Origin: Actinomycetes bacterium
GTDB taxonomy: Bacteria > Actinomycetota > Acidimicrobiia > Acidimicrobiales > RAAP-2
Direction: 5' to 3'
Assembly (NCBI GenBank): GCA_021791615.1
Contig: JAJYWG010000532.1
Location: 1 to 15,114, forward strand
Length of the DNA stretch: 15,114 bases
In this document: in pieces, positions 1 through 6,988 of the stretch
Numbering within the stretch: the first letter of the stretch is position 1
How the letters are laid out: every line of letters begins with the position of its first letter
Made by a program: the position numbers and the translations under genes
The notes under the pieces: generated by a model
Seen by the model: only the letters and a program-made list of their open reading frames with translations
What the model was told of the DNA's origin: nothing
Databases searched by the model: none

Positions 1-165
1 AGCCGGGGCCCGCGCTGTGATGAGTGCGGCCGTCCCGGCGCGACGACGACCGCCCGAGATGCCTCGGGCCTCCTCGGGCGCGTGTGTGCCTCCTGCGCGC
101 GCCTCGCCGAGGACGAGCGCCGCTACGGCGAGCGGGCGGCGGCACTGCGACTATTGTCGGGGTAG
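1..165 (+). CDS. C-terminal end of a small zinc-ribbon-like protein (5' partial)
   Basis: Frame 1 is open from the first base of the window and stops with TAG at 163-165, giving the last 54 residues of a protein whose start lies outside. It shows two CxxC pairs: CDECG near residue 6 and CASC near residue 29, about 20 residues apart, followed by a charged helical tail (ARLAEDERRYGERAAALR). Two spaced CxxC pairs are typical of zinc ribbons, and third codon positions are strongly G/C. That is all that supports it; the family is not recognised. It lies 26 bases upstream of the truncated glycosyltransferase fragment. A second Cys-pair ORF sits ahead of the intact glycosyltransferase near 8169-8330, so the pairing may be ancestral, although the two Cys proteins do not align convincingly. 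Confidence 0.45.
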   Translation, partial: SRGPRCDECGRPGATTTARDASGLLGRVCASCARLAEDERRYGERAAALRLLSG

Positions 166-191
166 GCGGTCGGGGCGCCGGTACGAACGGC

Positions 192-335
192 GTGGCGGAG
201 TGTGACAACGGAGCCAGCGTGACGAGGCTCGCCCCCGGCCTGGCGATCAGCGTCGTCGTGCCGACGCACAACGAGGAGGAACTCCTTGTCGGCACCGTCG
301 GTGCGATCCTCCCGGGGCTATCGGCCCGGGCGTGA
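192..335 (+). pseudogene. Truncated family 2 glycosyltransferase, N-terminal fragment
   Basis: The GTG at 192 opens a 47-codon frame beginning MAE and ending at TGA 333-335. It matches the first 45 residues of the intact glycosyltransferase at 8599: both begin MAE, both carry S-V-V-x-P followed by NEEELLVGTV, and both reach GLSARA. The intact protein then continues LVFEVLIVENGS, while this copy stops at once. It keeps the nucleotide-binding first strand of a GT-A fold but lacks the DxD and acceptor regions, so it cannot be an active enzyme. The shared MAE start argues that GTG 192, not an upstream codon, was the original start. The last coding bases include two CCCGGG blocks (311-316 and 325-330). 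The lower-GC sugar locus begins just downstream, so the truncation point probably marks a recombination or insertion junction. Confidence 0.7.
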
Positions 336-432
336 CGCATGAGTGGTCAGCGGCCATGTTGCAAGTCCAAGCTTGACTCAAGGCAGGTCGCCTTCACCTC
401 CCGCACACTCCCCTTGGGGACCGGCCGAAACC

Positions 433-1251
433 TTACATCTTGAGGCTGCCTTCCGTTAGCCCCCTCGTAAAATACCGCTGCGTAAGGACGTAAATGGTGA
501 CGATAGGGGCAGACACGAAGAGCGCCCCCGCGGCGAGTCCCGGCACGTCGCTCACATGGCCTCCCTGGAACGCGTTCAAGTCCAGCGTCGCCGTCGTAAT
601 GTTGGATCCCGCAAGCATGATGAGCGGAAGCATGAACGAATTCCACGTCCAGAGGGTCAGCAGCAATACCAACACGAGCACCGCCGAGCGGACCAATGGC
701 AGGCCAATACGAGCCAGGATAGAGAAGCTGTTCGCCCCGTCCACCCTTGCTGATTCGACAAGTTCCCGAGGCAGAGAGAGAAACACTGATCGCATCCAAA
801 ACGTGCCAAAGGAGATTGACAAGGCGGAGCTAGGCAAGATGAACGCCCATACTGTACTCGAGAGCGTGAGGAAACGAAACTCGTAGTACATCGGGATCAG
901 CACGGACGCGTAGGGCAGGAGCATACCGAACATGAAAAGGTAAAAGAGCGGCGTCCGAGCTCTGAACCGCATGGTCGCAAACGCGTAGCCCGCGGGCACA
1001 GCGCACACTGTCGCTATGGCTACCGTCGACGCAGTGAGTACCGCTGACCACGACAGCGCCCCAGCGAAGTCACCCTGGTCCCACGATTGTGCGATATTCG
1101 CAAATCCTGGGTGCGTTGGTAGTCCGATCCCGCCGATGGCCGCACCCGGGGGGTTCAGAGACACCAGAATCACTCCGACGATTGGGGCGACAGCAACCAA
1201 CGACGCGATAGTCAGGAGAGCGTATGACACTGTTCTTGATGCCCGGTACAT
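433..1251 (-). CDS. Carbohydrate ABC transporter permease (MalG/UgpE type)
   Basis: Inner-membrane permease of a family 1 carbohydrate ABC importer, 272 aa, a normal length for the MalG half. An N-terminal membrane segment (about 9-31) is followed by a periplasmic loop and five further hydrophobic stretches. The cytoplasmic EAA loop that docks the ATPase is clear at about 163-187 (ELVESARVDGANSFSILARI, then GLPL). ATG 1251 follows the TAG of the other permease gene by 5 bases, with AGG just ahead, so the two are co-transcribed and probably translationally coupled. It is the last gene of the minus-strand operon. No ATPase gene follows, which fits the actinobacterial habit of sharing one MsiK-type ATPase. 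No T-tract terminator is visible in 336-432; there is only a short TCCCC/GGGGA self-complementary stretch. Substrate cannot be read from a permease. Confidence 0.93.
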   Translation of the reverse strand: MYRASRTVSYALLTIASLVAVAPIVGVILVSLNPPGAAIGGIGLPTHPGFANIAQSWDQGDFAGALSWSAVLTASTVAIATVCAVPAGYAFATMRFRARTPLFYLFMFGMLLPYASVLIPMYYEFRFLTLSSTVWAFILPSSALSISFGTFWMRSVFLSLPRELVESARVDGANSFSILARIGLPLVRSAVLVLVLLLTLWTWNSFMLPLIMLAGSNITTATLDLNAFQGGHVSDVPGLAAGALFVSAPIVTIYVLTQRYFTRGLTEGSLKM

Positions 1252-1256
1252 TTGAC

Positions 1257-2174
1257 CTAACGCCTGCTCCGTCTATCCAACGCCAAAATCCCGATTGCGA
1301 CAAGGAATACGATGACGCCAAGCACCACCCCCATAGCTGCCGCGGCGCCGATCTGAAAATCCGTAAACGCCAGCGTAAAGGCAGAGTATGCGGGCACGAT
1401 CGTCGACGTGCCGGGACCGCCCAGCGTTATGATGTAGACAATGTCGAATGTTGTGAGCGCACTGGTAACGGTGATGACCGCTACGACGAGCAGTTCATTG
1501 CGCAAGCCAGGCAGCGTCACAGCAAAGAACTCCCTGACGGGTCCGGCACCATCAACTCGGGCCGCATCGTACAGGCTTTGTGGGATCTTCTCAACACCTG
1601 CCATGAAGATCACCATCGCGAAGCCGTAACCTATCCAGGTCCCGATGATACCGATTGCTGGCAGAGCCCAGGTGAAGGAGCCAAGCCATGCCTGTGCCAG
1701 GGAACTCGCGCCAACGTCCCGCAAGATACTATTGACTGGACCATTTTCACCAAGTACCCATTCCCACACTACGGCTACCGCGACAAGCGGGATCACTTGT
1801 GGAAGGAAAAGGACTGTCCTGTAAACAGTCAAGCCGCGTATTGCGACCCGAGTCATGAGGGCAACGAGAAGAAGGGCGAGTGCAATAGGAAGAACAGCAA
1901 AGAATAAGATGAGGATTGCGGAATGGTAGAACGCTGACAGCAATTGCGGGTTCTTGACGATCTCTATGTAATTGGAAAGGCCCGCAAACGTGAGCGGTCC
2001 TGCCCCGCTCCAATTGAAGAACGATACGTAGATCGCATAGCCTAGAGGAACGAGGAGAAATGCCGAGAGGATGGAGAGCGCTGGCGCTATATAGGCGTAG
2101 CCGACAGCGCGTGGCTCCAGGCTTGCGCCGCGCGACAGACGAGTCCGCTGCGCCGTGGTAGCCAGTACGCCCAT
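1257..2174 (-). CDS. Carbohydrate ABC transporter permease (MalF/UgpA type)
   Basis: Inner-membrane permease, 305 aa, partner of the downstream MalG-type subunit. The first membrane segment (about 25-50, YAYIAPALSILSAFLLVPLG) and the following FNW motif are characteristic of UgpA/LacF-like subunits. The EAA loop lies at about 201-224 (LYDAARVDGAGPVREFFAVT, then LPGL). The frame is open 32 codons further upstream, but ATG 2174 is preferred. It is preceded by GGGAGG at 2181-2186 with six bases between, and the upstream extension is arginine-rich and unlike a permease. The stop is 5 bases from the next start. Local base composition is much lower in GC than the DNA right of position 8090, which suggests acquisition. 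The gene is separated from the binding-protein gene by a strong stem-loop at 2301-2345. Confidence 0.93.
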   Translation of the reverse strand: MGVLATTAQRTRLSRGASLEPRAVGYAYIAPALSILSAFLLVPLGYAIYVSFFNWSGAGPLTFAGLSNYIEIVKNPQLLSAFYHSAILILFFAVLPIALALLLVALMTRVAIRGLTVYRTVLFLPQVIPLVAVAVVWEWVLGENGPVNSILRDVGASSLAQAWLGSFTWALPAIGIIGTWIGYGFAMVIFMAGVEKIPQSLYDAARVDGAGPVREFFAVTLPGLRNELLVVAVITVTSALTTFDIVYIITLGGPGTSTIVPAYSAFTLAFTDFQIGAAAAMGVVLGVIVFLVAIGILALDRRSRR

Positions 2175-2180
2175 AGGTTC

Positions 2181-2186
2181 CCTCCC
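2181..2186 (-). promoter_or_regulatory. Shine-Dalgarno site deciding the MalF-type permease start
   Basis: On the minus strand GGGAGG stands six bases before ATG 2174. It selects this start over the longer open frame that begins 32 codons upstream. Confidence 0.75.
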
Positions 2187-2300
2187 GCGTCCAACGCGCC
2201 AAGGACGCGTGAACCTGGCCTCATGGCCAGACTGCTCTCGTCGGGGTACCTCGGTTCCGCGGGCAGTCACGACCTGCCCCTCCTAGTGACACGCGCGGAG

Positions 2301-2345
2301 CCCTCTGTGGCCGTGCGTAGCGACGCCCGGCACGGCCACAGAGGG
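2301..2345 (-). promoter_or_regulatory. Strong intra-operon stem-loop after the binding-protein gene
   Basis: Bases 2301-2316 and 2330-2345 are perfect inverted repeats of 16 bp separated by a 13-base loop. The structure lies between the stop of the solute-binding-protein gene and the permease start. No run of T follows on the minus strand, so it is not a standard intrinsic terminator. In maltose-type operons a stem-loop here commonly protects the 3' end of the binding-protein message or dampens read-through, so that binding protein is made in excess of the membrane subunits. That role is inferred from position and structure. Confidence 0.75.
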
Positions 2346-2462
2346 CCTATGCGGCTATGGTTCCAACGTCGGCTCGCCGAGCAGCCTTGCGCTGACAGCT
2401 GTCAATTGCAACCGAGGGCACGGATGCATGGCAGCTGGCACTCTGCCCAAAACAGACAGTCT

Positions 2463-3824
2463 CTAGCTCTTTGCCAGGCTCTTTCGGAAGGTCGAGTAGT
2501 CCTGCTCCAATTGCACAGCGAACTGCGTCGGCGTGATCCTGTGGGCAGTCAGCTCCGGCATCAAGCCGAGGAGCTGGTCGAAATAGTCAGGTGTCGCCCA
2601 GTCGGGGTACGGCATCGGCGCACTTCCCTTTGCAGCCGCCAACCAGCCAGCCGCGACGACTCGCGTGAGCCCCTTAGCCACAGTCAGCTCGTCGGGGACG
2701 GTCGTGGCCGGGAGCTGGTTAGCAGCCAGGTACATGCGCGCGACCTTTTGACTTATCAAGAAGTTGAGGAACTCCGCGGCAAGGGCGTGGTGAGGCGCGT
2801 GGGTCGGGATGACGAGGAGCTGACCACCAGTTGCGATCCCTTCTGGCCCGTGGGCAGAGGTTGCCGACGGCAGCGGGATCATGCCGACGTGGTCTTCCAC
2901 TGAGGTCAGGCTGGCTGTTATCCAGCTGCCAGCCTCGAGGAACAGGGCCTTGCCGGCAGCGAACTGGGCGACGGCGGCAGTGAGGGGCAGGCCGCTATAG
3001 CCAGGCGAGAAGTACCCGTCGTCTGCCCACTGCACAAGGGTCTTCGCCGAGTTGATCACTACCGGGGAGTCCCACGACTCATTGCCGACTCCATCGACGA
3101 GGTTGCGCACGTACTGCAGGGACGGTGCCTGGGCCAGCATCTCGAGCCACCAGAGGTGGAGTAAGAGGTCGTCACCCGAGCCCGCTCCGGTGGCGATCGG
3201 GATGATACCCGCGGTCTTCGCCAGCGCGAGGTCGTGAGTGAACTCCGCGAAGGTCGTGGGGACCGGCTGGCCTATCTTCTTCAGGAGGTCCGTGTTGTAA
3301 TAGATCCCGACCCAGTCACCGGTCACACATACGCCGTAGAGATGGCCCGATCCAATCGTCGTCAGGCTCTGGCGGCCGTCTATCGCGAGCAGCGTCGGGC
3401 TTTGCAGCGTGTCCCAGTGGTACTTCGCCGCGTAACTGTCGAGATTCGTGACAAGGTTGTCCTTCACGAGTTGTCCCAGCGACGCGTAACCTTGGTTCAC
3501 GGCAAAGACGGAAGGCGGGTTTGGTGCCGACAACGACAGGACGCTGGTTGCCTCAAGCTGGGCGAACGTCTGCGACCTGATCACTATCTTCACTCCGGGG
3601 TGCGCGCTCTCGAACGCCTTTGCCACGGCCTCCAGCGTCGGGATACGCCCGGGAGTGCCGATCCACCCGTCTTCTACGACGAGTGTCACCGGGGTGCTGG
3701 CCCCCCGGCTACGGGCGGTCGACGGCTGGCCTGCAGCAGCGACCGACGACATGCCGACGGTAAGGAGCAGCGCTGCTCCCGCCCCCCCCATTGCCCTTTG
3801 CAGTACGTGAGGTGGTCGTCTCAT
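2463..3824 (-). CDS. Sugar ABC transporter solute-binding protein (family 1)
   Basis: Extracytoplasmic sugar receptor, 453 aa, normal for family 1 binding proteins. The N terminus has Arg residues, a hydrophobic core (about 13-25) and SSVAAAGQ, a Sec signal peptide cleaved by signal peptidase I. No lipobox cysteine is present, which is unusual for an actinobacterial binding protein, where most are lipoproteins. Family signatures are LEAVAKAFESAHPGVKI near the start of the mature domain, the GIYYNTDLLKKIGQPVPTTF block, and a Trp-rich central region (LLLHLWWLEML). The frame is open 100 codons further upstream, but ATG 3824 has an excellent AAGGAGG at 3831-3837, six bases away, directly ahead of the signal peptide. 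It is followed by a stem-loop and then the two permease genes. The neighbouring SIS isomerase and BadF-type kinase suggest an amino-sugar ligand, which is not provable here. Confidence 0.93.
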   Translation of the reverse strand: MRRPPHVLQRAMGGAGAALLLTVGMSSVAAAGQPSTARSRGASTPVTLVVEDGWIGTPGRIPTLEAVAKAFESAHPGVKIVIRSQTFAQLEATSVLSLSAPNPPSVFAVNQGYASLGQLVKDNLVTNLDSYAAKYHWDTLQSPTLLAIDGRQSLTTIGSGHLYGVCVTGDWVGIYYNTDLLKKIGQPVPTTFAEFTHDLALAKTAGIIPIATGAGSGDDLLLHLWWLEMLAQAPSLQYVRNLVDGVGNESWDSPVVINSAKTLVQWADDGYFSPGYSGLPLTAAVAQFAAGKALFLEAGSWITASLTSVEDHVGMIPLPSATSAHGPEGIATGGQLLVIPTHAPHHALAAEFLNFLISQKVARMYLAANQLPATTVPDELTVAKGLTRVVAAGWLAAAKGSAPMPYPDWATPDYFDQLLGLMPELTAHRITPTQFAVQLEQDYSTFRKSLAKS

Positions 3825-4346
3825 ACTTATCCTCCTTGTTCTCGTTGCGGTATAGGAGCTCAGTGGCGCTGCTCGCGTGCGGCCCGCCAAACGCGACGTC
3901 GTGCCGGACGCGGCGGCGTGGGGCACGGGCAGGCTCGCCGACTCCCGTGCCAAAGAGTGGGTGCGACGAGGGCGATGCGCCGGAGGCGCGCTAGGGACAG
4001 AGGCCCCGGTCGGCCGATCCAGGCCAACGCCGGGACGCGGCTCCAGCGAAGGGATGTCTCGCGCGAGCACTGGCCGAGCATTCCAGCGCCGGGTTACGCG
4101 GAGGCGACGAGCGCGCGTCGGCACTCCACGAGGCGCCTGAACAGTTCGTGAACGGTTCGCGCCGGGTCCGATGCCGTGGAACCTCGGCGTTGGCGTGTGC
4201 GGTCACCTGCCCAACGGATCTCCCGATCGGTTACAAGTCGAATGTACCGGACGCTCCGGCGGACCCATGCCGTCTCTCGCCAGGAGCTTGGTTGCGGTGT
4301 TCGCCTTGGTGCTGTGCGCATCGCTCTCCTTCGTTGCGTACGGCGA
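3825..4346. other. 522-base gap between the SIS gene and the binding-protein gene
   Basis: It contains the binding-protein ribosome site (AAGGAGG, 3831-3837) and no convincing gene. Minus-strand TATACC near 3850 could be a weak -10 element but lacks a good -35, so a separate promoter for the transporter genes is possible but not shown. On the plus strand ATG 4267 opens a 42-codon frame resembling a signal peptide (ARSLVAVFALVLCASLSFVA). It runs convergently into the SIS gene and has only a weak ribosome site, so it is not called. The gap is long for a single operon and leaves room for an internal promoter. Confidence 0.5.
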
Positions 4347-5402
4347 TCAGACGCCGTGTGGGGGCCGGCTCAGGGGTGATCGCGCGGTCGCGTAGTAGGA
4401 GCCGGTCCAAGAGGGGTGGTCGGGGTCCAGCCCTGCTGCCACCGCCAACGCTGCACTTAGTCCACATGCGGCGGGGAACGTGACGAGGCTGGCGAGGCGC
4501 TCGTCGCATGCGGTCGCCGACGGGGCCCGCACGACAGTGGCCCCAGTACCCGCGCAGACTGCCTCAGCCTCGGATAGCTGTTCGTCTTGGGGGAGAACAG
4601 GTAGCGAGAAGACGAGGTCACCTTCCTTGAGAGGGTACATGGACGACGTGGCGCCCTCTCTGGTTTCGGCTCCTTCTGCAGGCACCGCTGCTACCTCCTT
4701 CATCAGCAGCGCCGCTTCGAGAGCTGCGGTCCAGCCCTGGCCAGAACCGAACGTGATGGCAGCGCGGGGTCGGGCCAACCCCTCGCCCACAAGCTCATCG
4801 AGCCACCGCTCTGCCTGAGAGATGGCGGCCGCCACAAGGTCCGGGGCACCCTCTATGGCCGTCCCGAGCCCCGCATCGGCACTGATCCGGGCCCACAGCG
4901 CGAGCGCGGTGAGAATCGCGCCGCAGAATACCTGTGTGTGCGTGACGGCGCGTTGAGCACGGACTGTGTACAGCGCGCACGCTGCGGCCCGCCGCCCGAG
5001 GGTCGAGTCCGCTTTGGCGGTGAGGGCGACGTAAGGGACTCGGTCGAGCTGGCTTGCTGCCTCTACTACATCTCGAAATTCTCCCGAAGAAGAGACGGCC
5101 AGCAACACGTCGTCTTCTCGCCATTGGAACTGACCCGCGGCGAGCATCCCTGCTGGGACGGCCAAGATCTCCGGCGCTCGGGTAGGTCCACGTAGGGATG
5201 CGAGCCACAGCGCGTGAGCGACGTAGTAAGCGGCGCCATTCCCGCTCGCCACCACTCTCCCTGCTCGCCCACTGGCGAGAAGTTCTGCCGCTTCATCGAA
5301 GCCTATCGAAGAAGCCAAGGAACCCGACAGACTCTCTGGGATCTCGGACACGTCACGCCACAGTCCCGTCATCGCCCAGAGCCGCCTTGCCTCGACGCTC
5401 AT
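4347..5402 (-). CDS. Double-SIS sugar isomerase/deaminase (GlmS isomerase-domain/AgaS-like)
   Basis: Probable phosphosugar isomerase or amino-sugar-phosphate deaminase, 351 aa, cytoplasmic. It has two SIS domains like the C-terminal half of GlmS, without a glutaminase domain. The first SIS domain shows VASGNGAAYYVA at 51-62 and the sugar-phosphate loop AVSSSGEFRD at 102-111. The second shows TFGSGQGWTAALEAALLMKE at 217-236, corresponding to the GlmS segment with E481, K485 and E488. By that alignment both glutamates are kept (229 and 236) but the lysine is Leu233, which favours isomerase, deaminase or deglycase chemistry over amide transfer. ATG 5402 is taken as start with GAAGGA 12 bases upstream. 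ATG at codon 11 is an alternative. It lies between the regulator and the transporter and probably acts on the product of the divergent kinase. Confidence 0.82.
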   Translation of the reverse strand: MSVEARRLWAMTGLWRDVSEIPESLSGSLASSIGFDEAAELLASGRAGRVVASGNGAAYYVAHALWLASLRGPTRAPEILAVPAGMLAAGQFQWREDDVLLAVSSSGEFRDVVEAASQLDRVPYVALTAKADSTLGRRAAACALYTVRAQRAVTHTQVFCGAILTALALWARISADAGLGTAIEGAPDLVAAAISQAERWLDELVGEGLARPRAAITFGSGQGWTAALEAALLMKEVAAVPAEGAETREGATSSMYPLKEGDLVFSLPVLPQDEQLSEAEAVCAGTGATVVRAPSATACDERLASLVTFPAACGLSAALAVAAGLDPDHPSWTGSYYATARSPLSRPPHGV

Positions 5403-5621
5403 GGATGGGCTCGTTCCTTCTCAACAGGCGCCGAGCGCCACGACGACTCTGGCCCAACCCTCTTACTGGCAACTCTCTCGGGATCGAGCGACGCAATCCC
5501 GTTAGAACCGCCAACCCACCACCGGCCACCGTCAGTGCGGATCGCACGAGGACGCGGCGCGTACACTGCGGTTCGGGCGTCATGCCTGAACACCGCAGGC
5601 ACCTGCCACGAAGCGCGGTGC

Positions 5622-6479
5622 TCATTCGGCACGAAGACCCTCCTGTCCGTGCTTGTGAACGCCCCCAGCGTGTCCGGCGGCTCGATCTGCCCGTCTCGCC
5701 CTGATCGGTGCTGGGTGAGCAGTGGGGCGCACTAGAGTCGCCTGGAACCGGTAACGATCGTGCGGATACGCGGACCAGTGCAGCTCAAAAGGCTCGCCAT
5801 GCTGGTTAAAGGTGACCTGCGTGGTGTGCAGCAACGGAGTTCCGGTGGGGATCTCGAGAAGCTGAGCCTCCCTGGCGGTCGCTGAACGAGCCTCGACCGT
5901 GTAGTCGGCACGAGCTGCGATGACGCCGCAGAGTCGTTCGATGACCCGGTAGATCGACTCATGAGCGAGGTCAAGCGAACGCAAGTCCTCCGGCAAGCCG
6001 CCCAACCGAGCCAGCGCGAATCGGCTGGACTGTAGAACCGTCGGCACGCCGTCCATGAGCCGTAACCGGTCGAGCAGAAGTAGCACCGATCCGGGGGCAA
6101 CTCGGAGAGCATCGGCTTCGTCCAATGTGGCCGGGCGAGAGTCCAGGCTGAGCACGCGTGCGCTTGGTACCAACCCTCGTCGCTCGGCCAGCTCGCTGAA
6201 GCTCAACAGGGCGTTTGGCGGCTCACTAAGGGGTCCACGTGCTCGTACGTACCACCCGCGTCCCCATGACGGCGAGACCAGCCCGGCTTCGGCAAGGGCA
6301 GCAAGTGCCCGGCGCAGGGTCACTCTGCTGACACCGAACGCGTCGCACAGCGCACGCTCAGTAGCCAACCGACCGGTCAGCTGGCCGGCCGCGATCTGGC
6401 TAGCCAACTCGGCGGCGATCTGTGCATAACGCGGCTCTGTCTCGAGAACGCCGCTATGTATCTCACTCGTAGGCCTCAT
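5622..6479 (-). CDS. GntR-family regulator, HutC/DasR subfamily (UTRA domain)
   Basis: DNA-binding repressor expected to sense a phosphorylated sugar, 285 aa. The N-terminal winged helix-turn-helix (about 14-80) has the family pattern PRYAQIAAELASQI, then LATERALCDAFGVSRVTLRR and AALAEAGLVSPSWGRGWYV. The C-terminal UTRA ligand domain (about 95-240) carries the SAR-VLSL segment, YTVEARSATAREAQLLEIPT and LLHTTQVTFNQHGEPFELHW. The last 35 residues are a basic, low-complexity tail beyond the domain. ATG 6479 follows GAGAGG by four bases; the longer frame has no ribosome site. The gene is first of the minus-strand set and divergent from the kinase, so it probably controls both arms and itself from the 6480-6988 interval. 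HutC relatives such as DasR and NagR regulate amino-sugar uptake, which fits the neighbours. Confidence 0.92.
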   Translation of the reverse strand: MRPTSEIHSGVLETEPRYAQIAAELASQIAAGQLTGRLATERALCDAFGVSRVTLRRALAALAEAGLVSPSWGRGWYVRARGPLSEPPNALLSFSELAERRGLVPSARVLSLDSRPATLDEADALRVAPGSVLLLLDRLRLMDGVPTVLQSSRFALARLGGLPEDLRSLDLAHESIYRVIERLCGVIAARADYTVEARSATAREAQLLEIPTGTPLLHTTQVTFNQHGEPFELHWSAYPHDRYRFQATLVRPTAHPAPIRARRADRAAGHAGGVHKHGQEGLRAE

Positions 6480-6988
6480 TATACCTCTCCATACCTCCTC
6501 GGCGTCAAGTCCTTCAGACGCGGCACATGCCCTCCCACCCACCTCCGGGGAGCTCGGTGATGCGGATCGACAGAGAAGCCGACCCTGGGCTCACGGGATT
6601 CCCTGGCAGGTGCCAGTCAGGGAAGGGTCGTGCGTGGTTCTTCGCGAAGTGTCGAAGCAGCATCTCCGCAGCGCCCGACGGGGCGACGGCCTACGAGGCC
6701 GGCGGCGCGCTGTCGATGCCCAGGACCTCCTCCGAGAGCTCCATCGACGCCGCACAATGGGGGGCCTAGAGATATCATGAGATCTATGAGAGGACATACG
6801 AGGTTAAGTCCCGCTCATTCTCCCCGCGAGGAGATCCTCCTGCTCGGTTGTCCCGAGTTTGCGCCACGACGCTCGCATGGCAGGTCGGCGATCAGCGCTC
6901 CGACGGCCACCCTGCTCACGGTACCCTCGCCAGGAGTCCGGGTCGTCTCGACCGATCGACTTTCGCCTCCCCCGCCCGGGCGGTGCCG
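6480..6988. promoter_or_regulatory. Divergent control region between regulator and kinase
   Basis: No convincing gene occupies this 509-base interval. Features seen: two spaced copies of GAGGTAT (minus strand, about 6482-6495) just ahead of the regulator start; TATAAT on the minus strand at 6478-6483, overlapping the ATG; the palindrome CTGGCA-GG-TGCCAG at 6603-6616; a GGCCT/AGGCC hairpin near 6691-6703; and an AT-richer stretch, AGATATCATGAGATCTATG, at about 6769-6787. The last resembles a direct repeat (AGATATCATG/AGATCTATG). Any of these could hold the operator or a promoter. None is a clear match to the DasR-type ACTGGTCTAGACCACT consensus, so assignment is tentative. Confidence 0.45.
6603..6616. 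repeat. Short palindrome in the divergent control region
   Basis: CTGGCA and TGCCAG flank a central GG, a perfect 6-bp inverted repeat. Position midway between two divergent genes makes it a candidate operator, but a palindrome of this size can occur by chance in GC-rich DNA. Confidence 0.35.

Noticed and set aside
311..330. CCCGGG inverted blocks as a terminator for the glycosyltransferase fragment
   Set aside because: They lie inside the coding frame with no T-tract and are short enough to occur by chance in GC-rich DNA.
4267..4395. A 42-codon plus-strand frame resembling a signal peptide
   Set aside because: It overlaps the end of the SIS gene convergently, has a weak ribosome site and no mature domain; GC-rich valine/leucine/alanine runs can mimic signal peptides.
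6478..6483. TATAAT on the minus strand as a -10 promoter box of the regulator
   Set aside because: It overlaps the ATG used as start, no -35 stands at the right distance, and a start further inside would damage the N-terminal region ahead of the helix-turn-helix. A leaderless start cannot be excluded.
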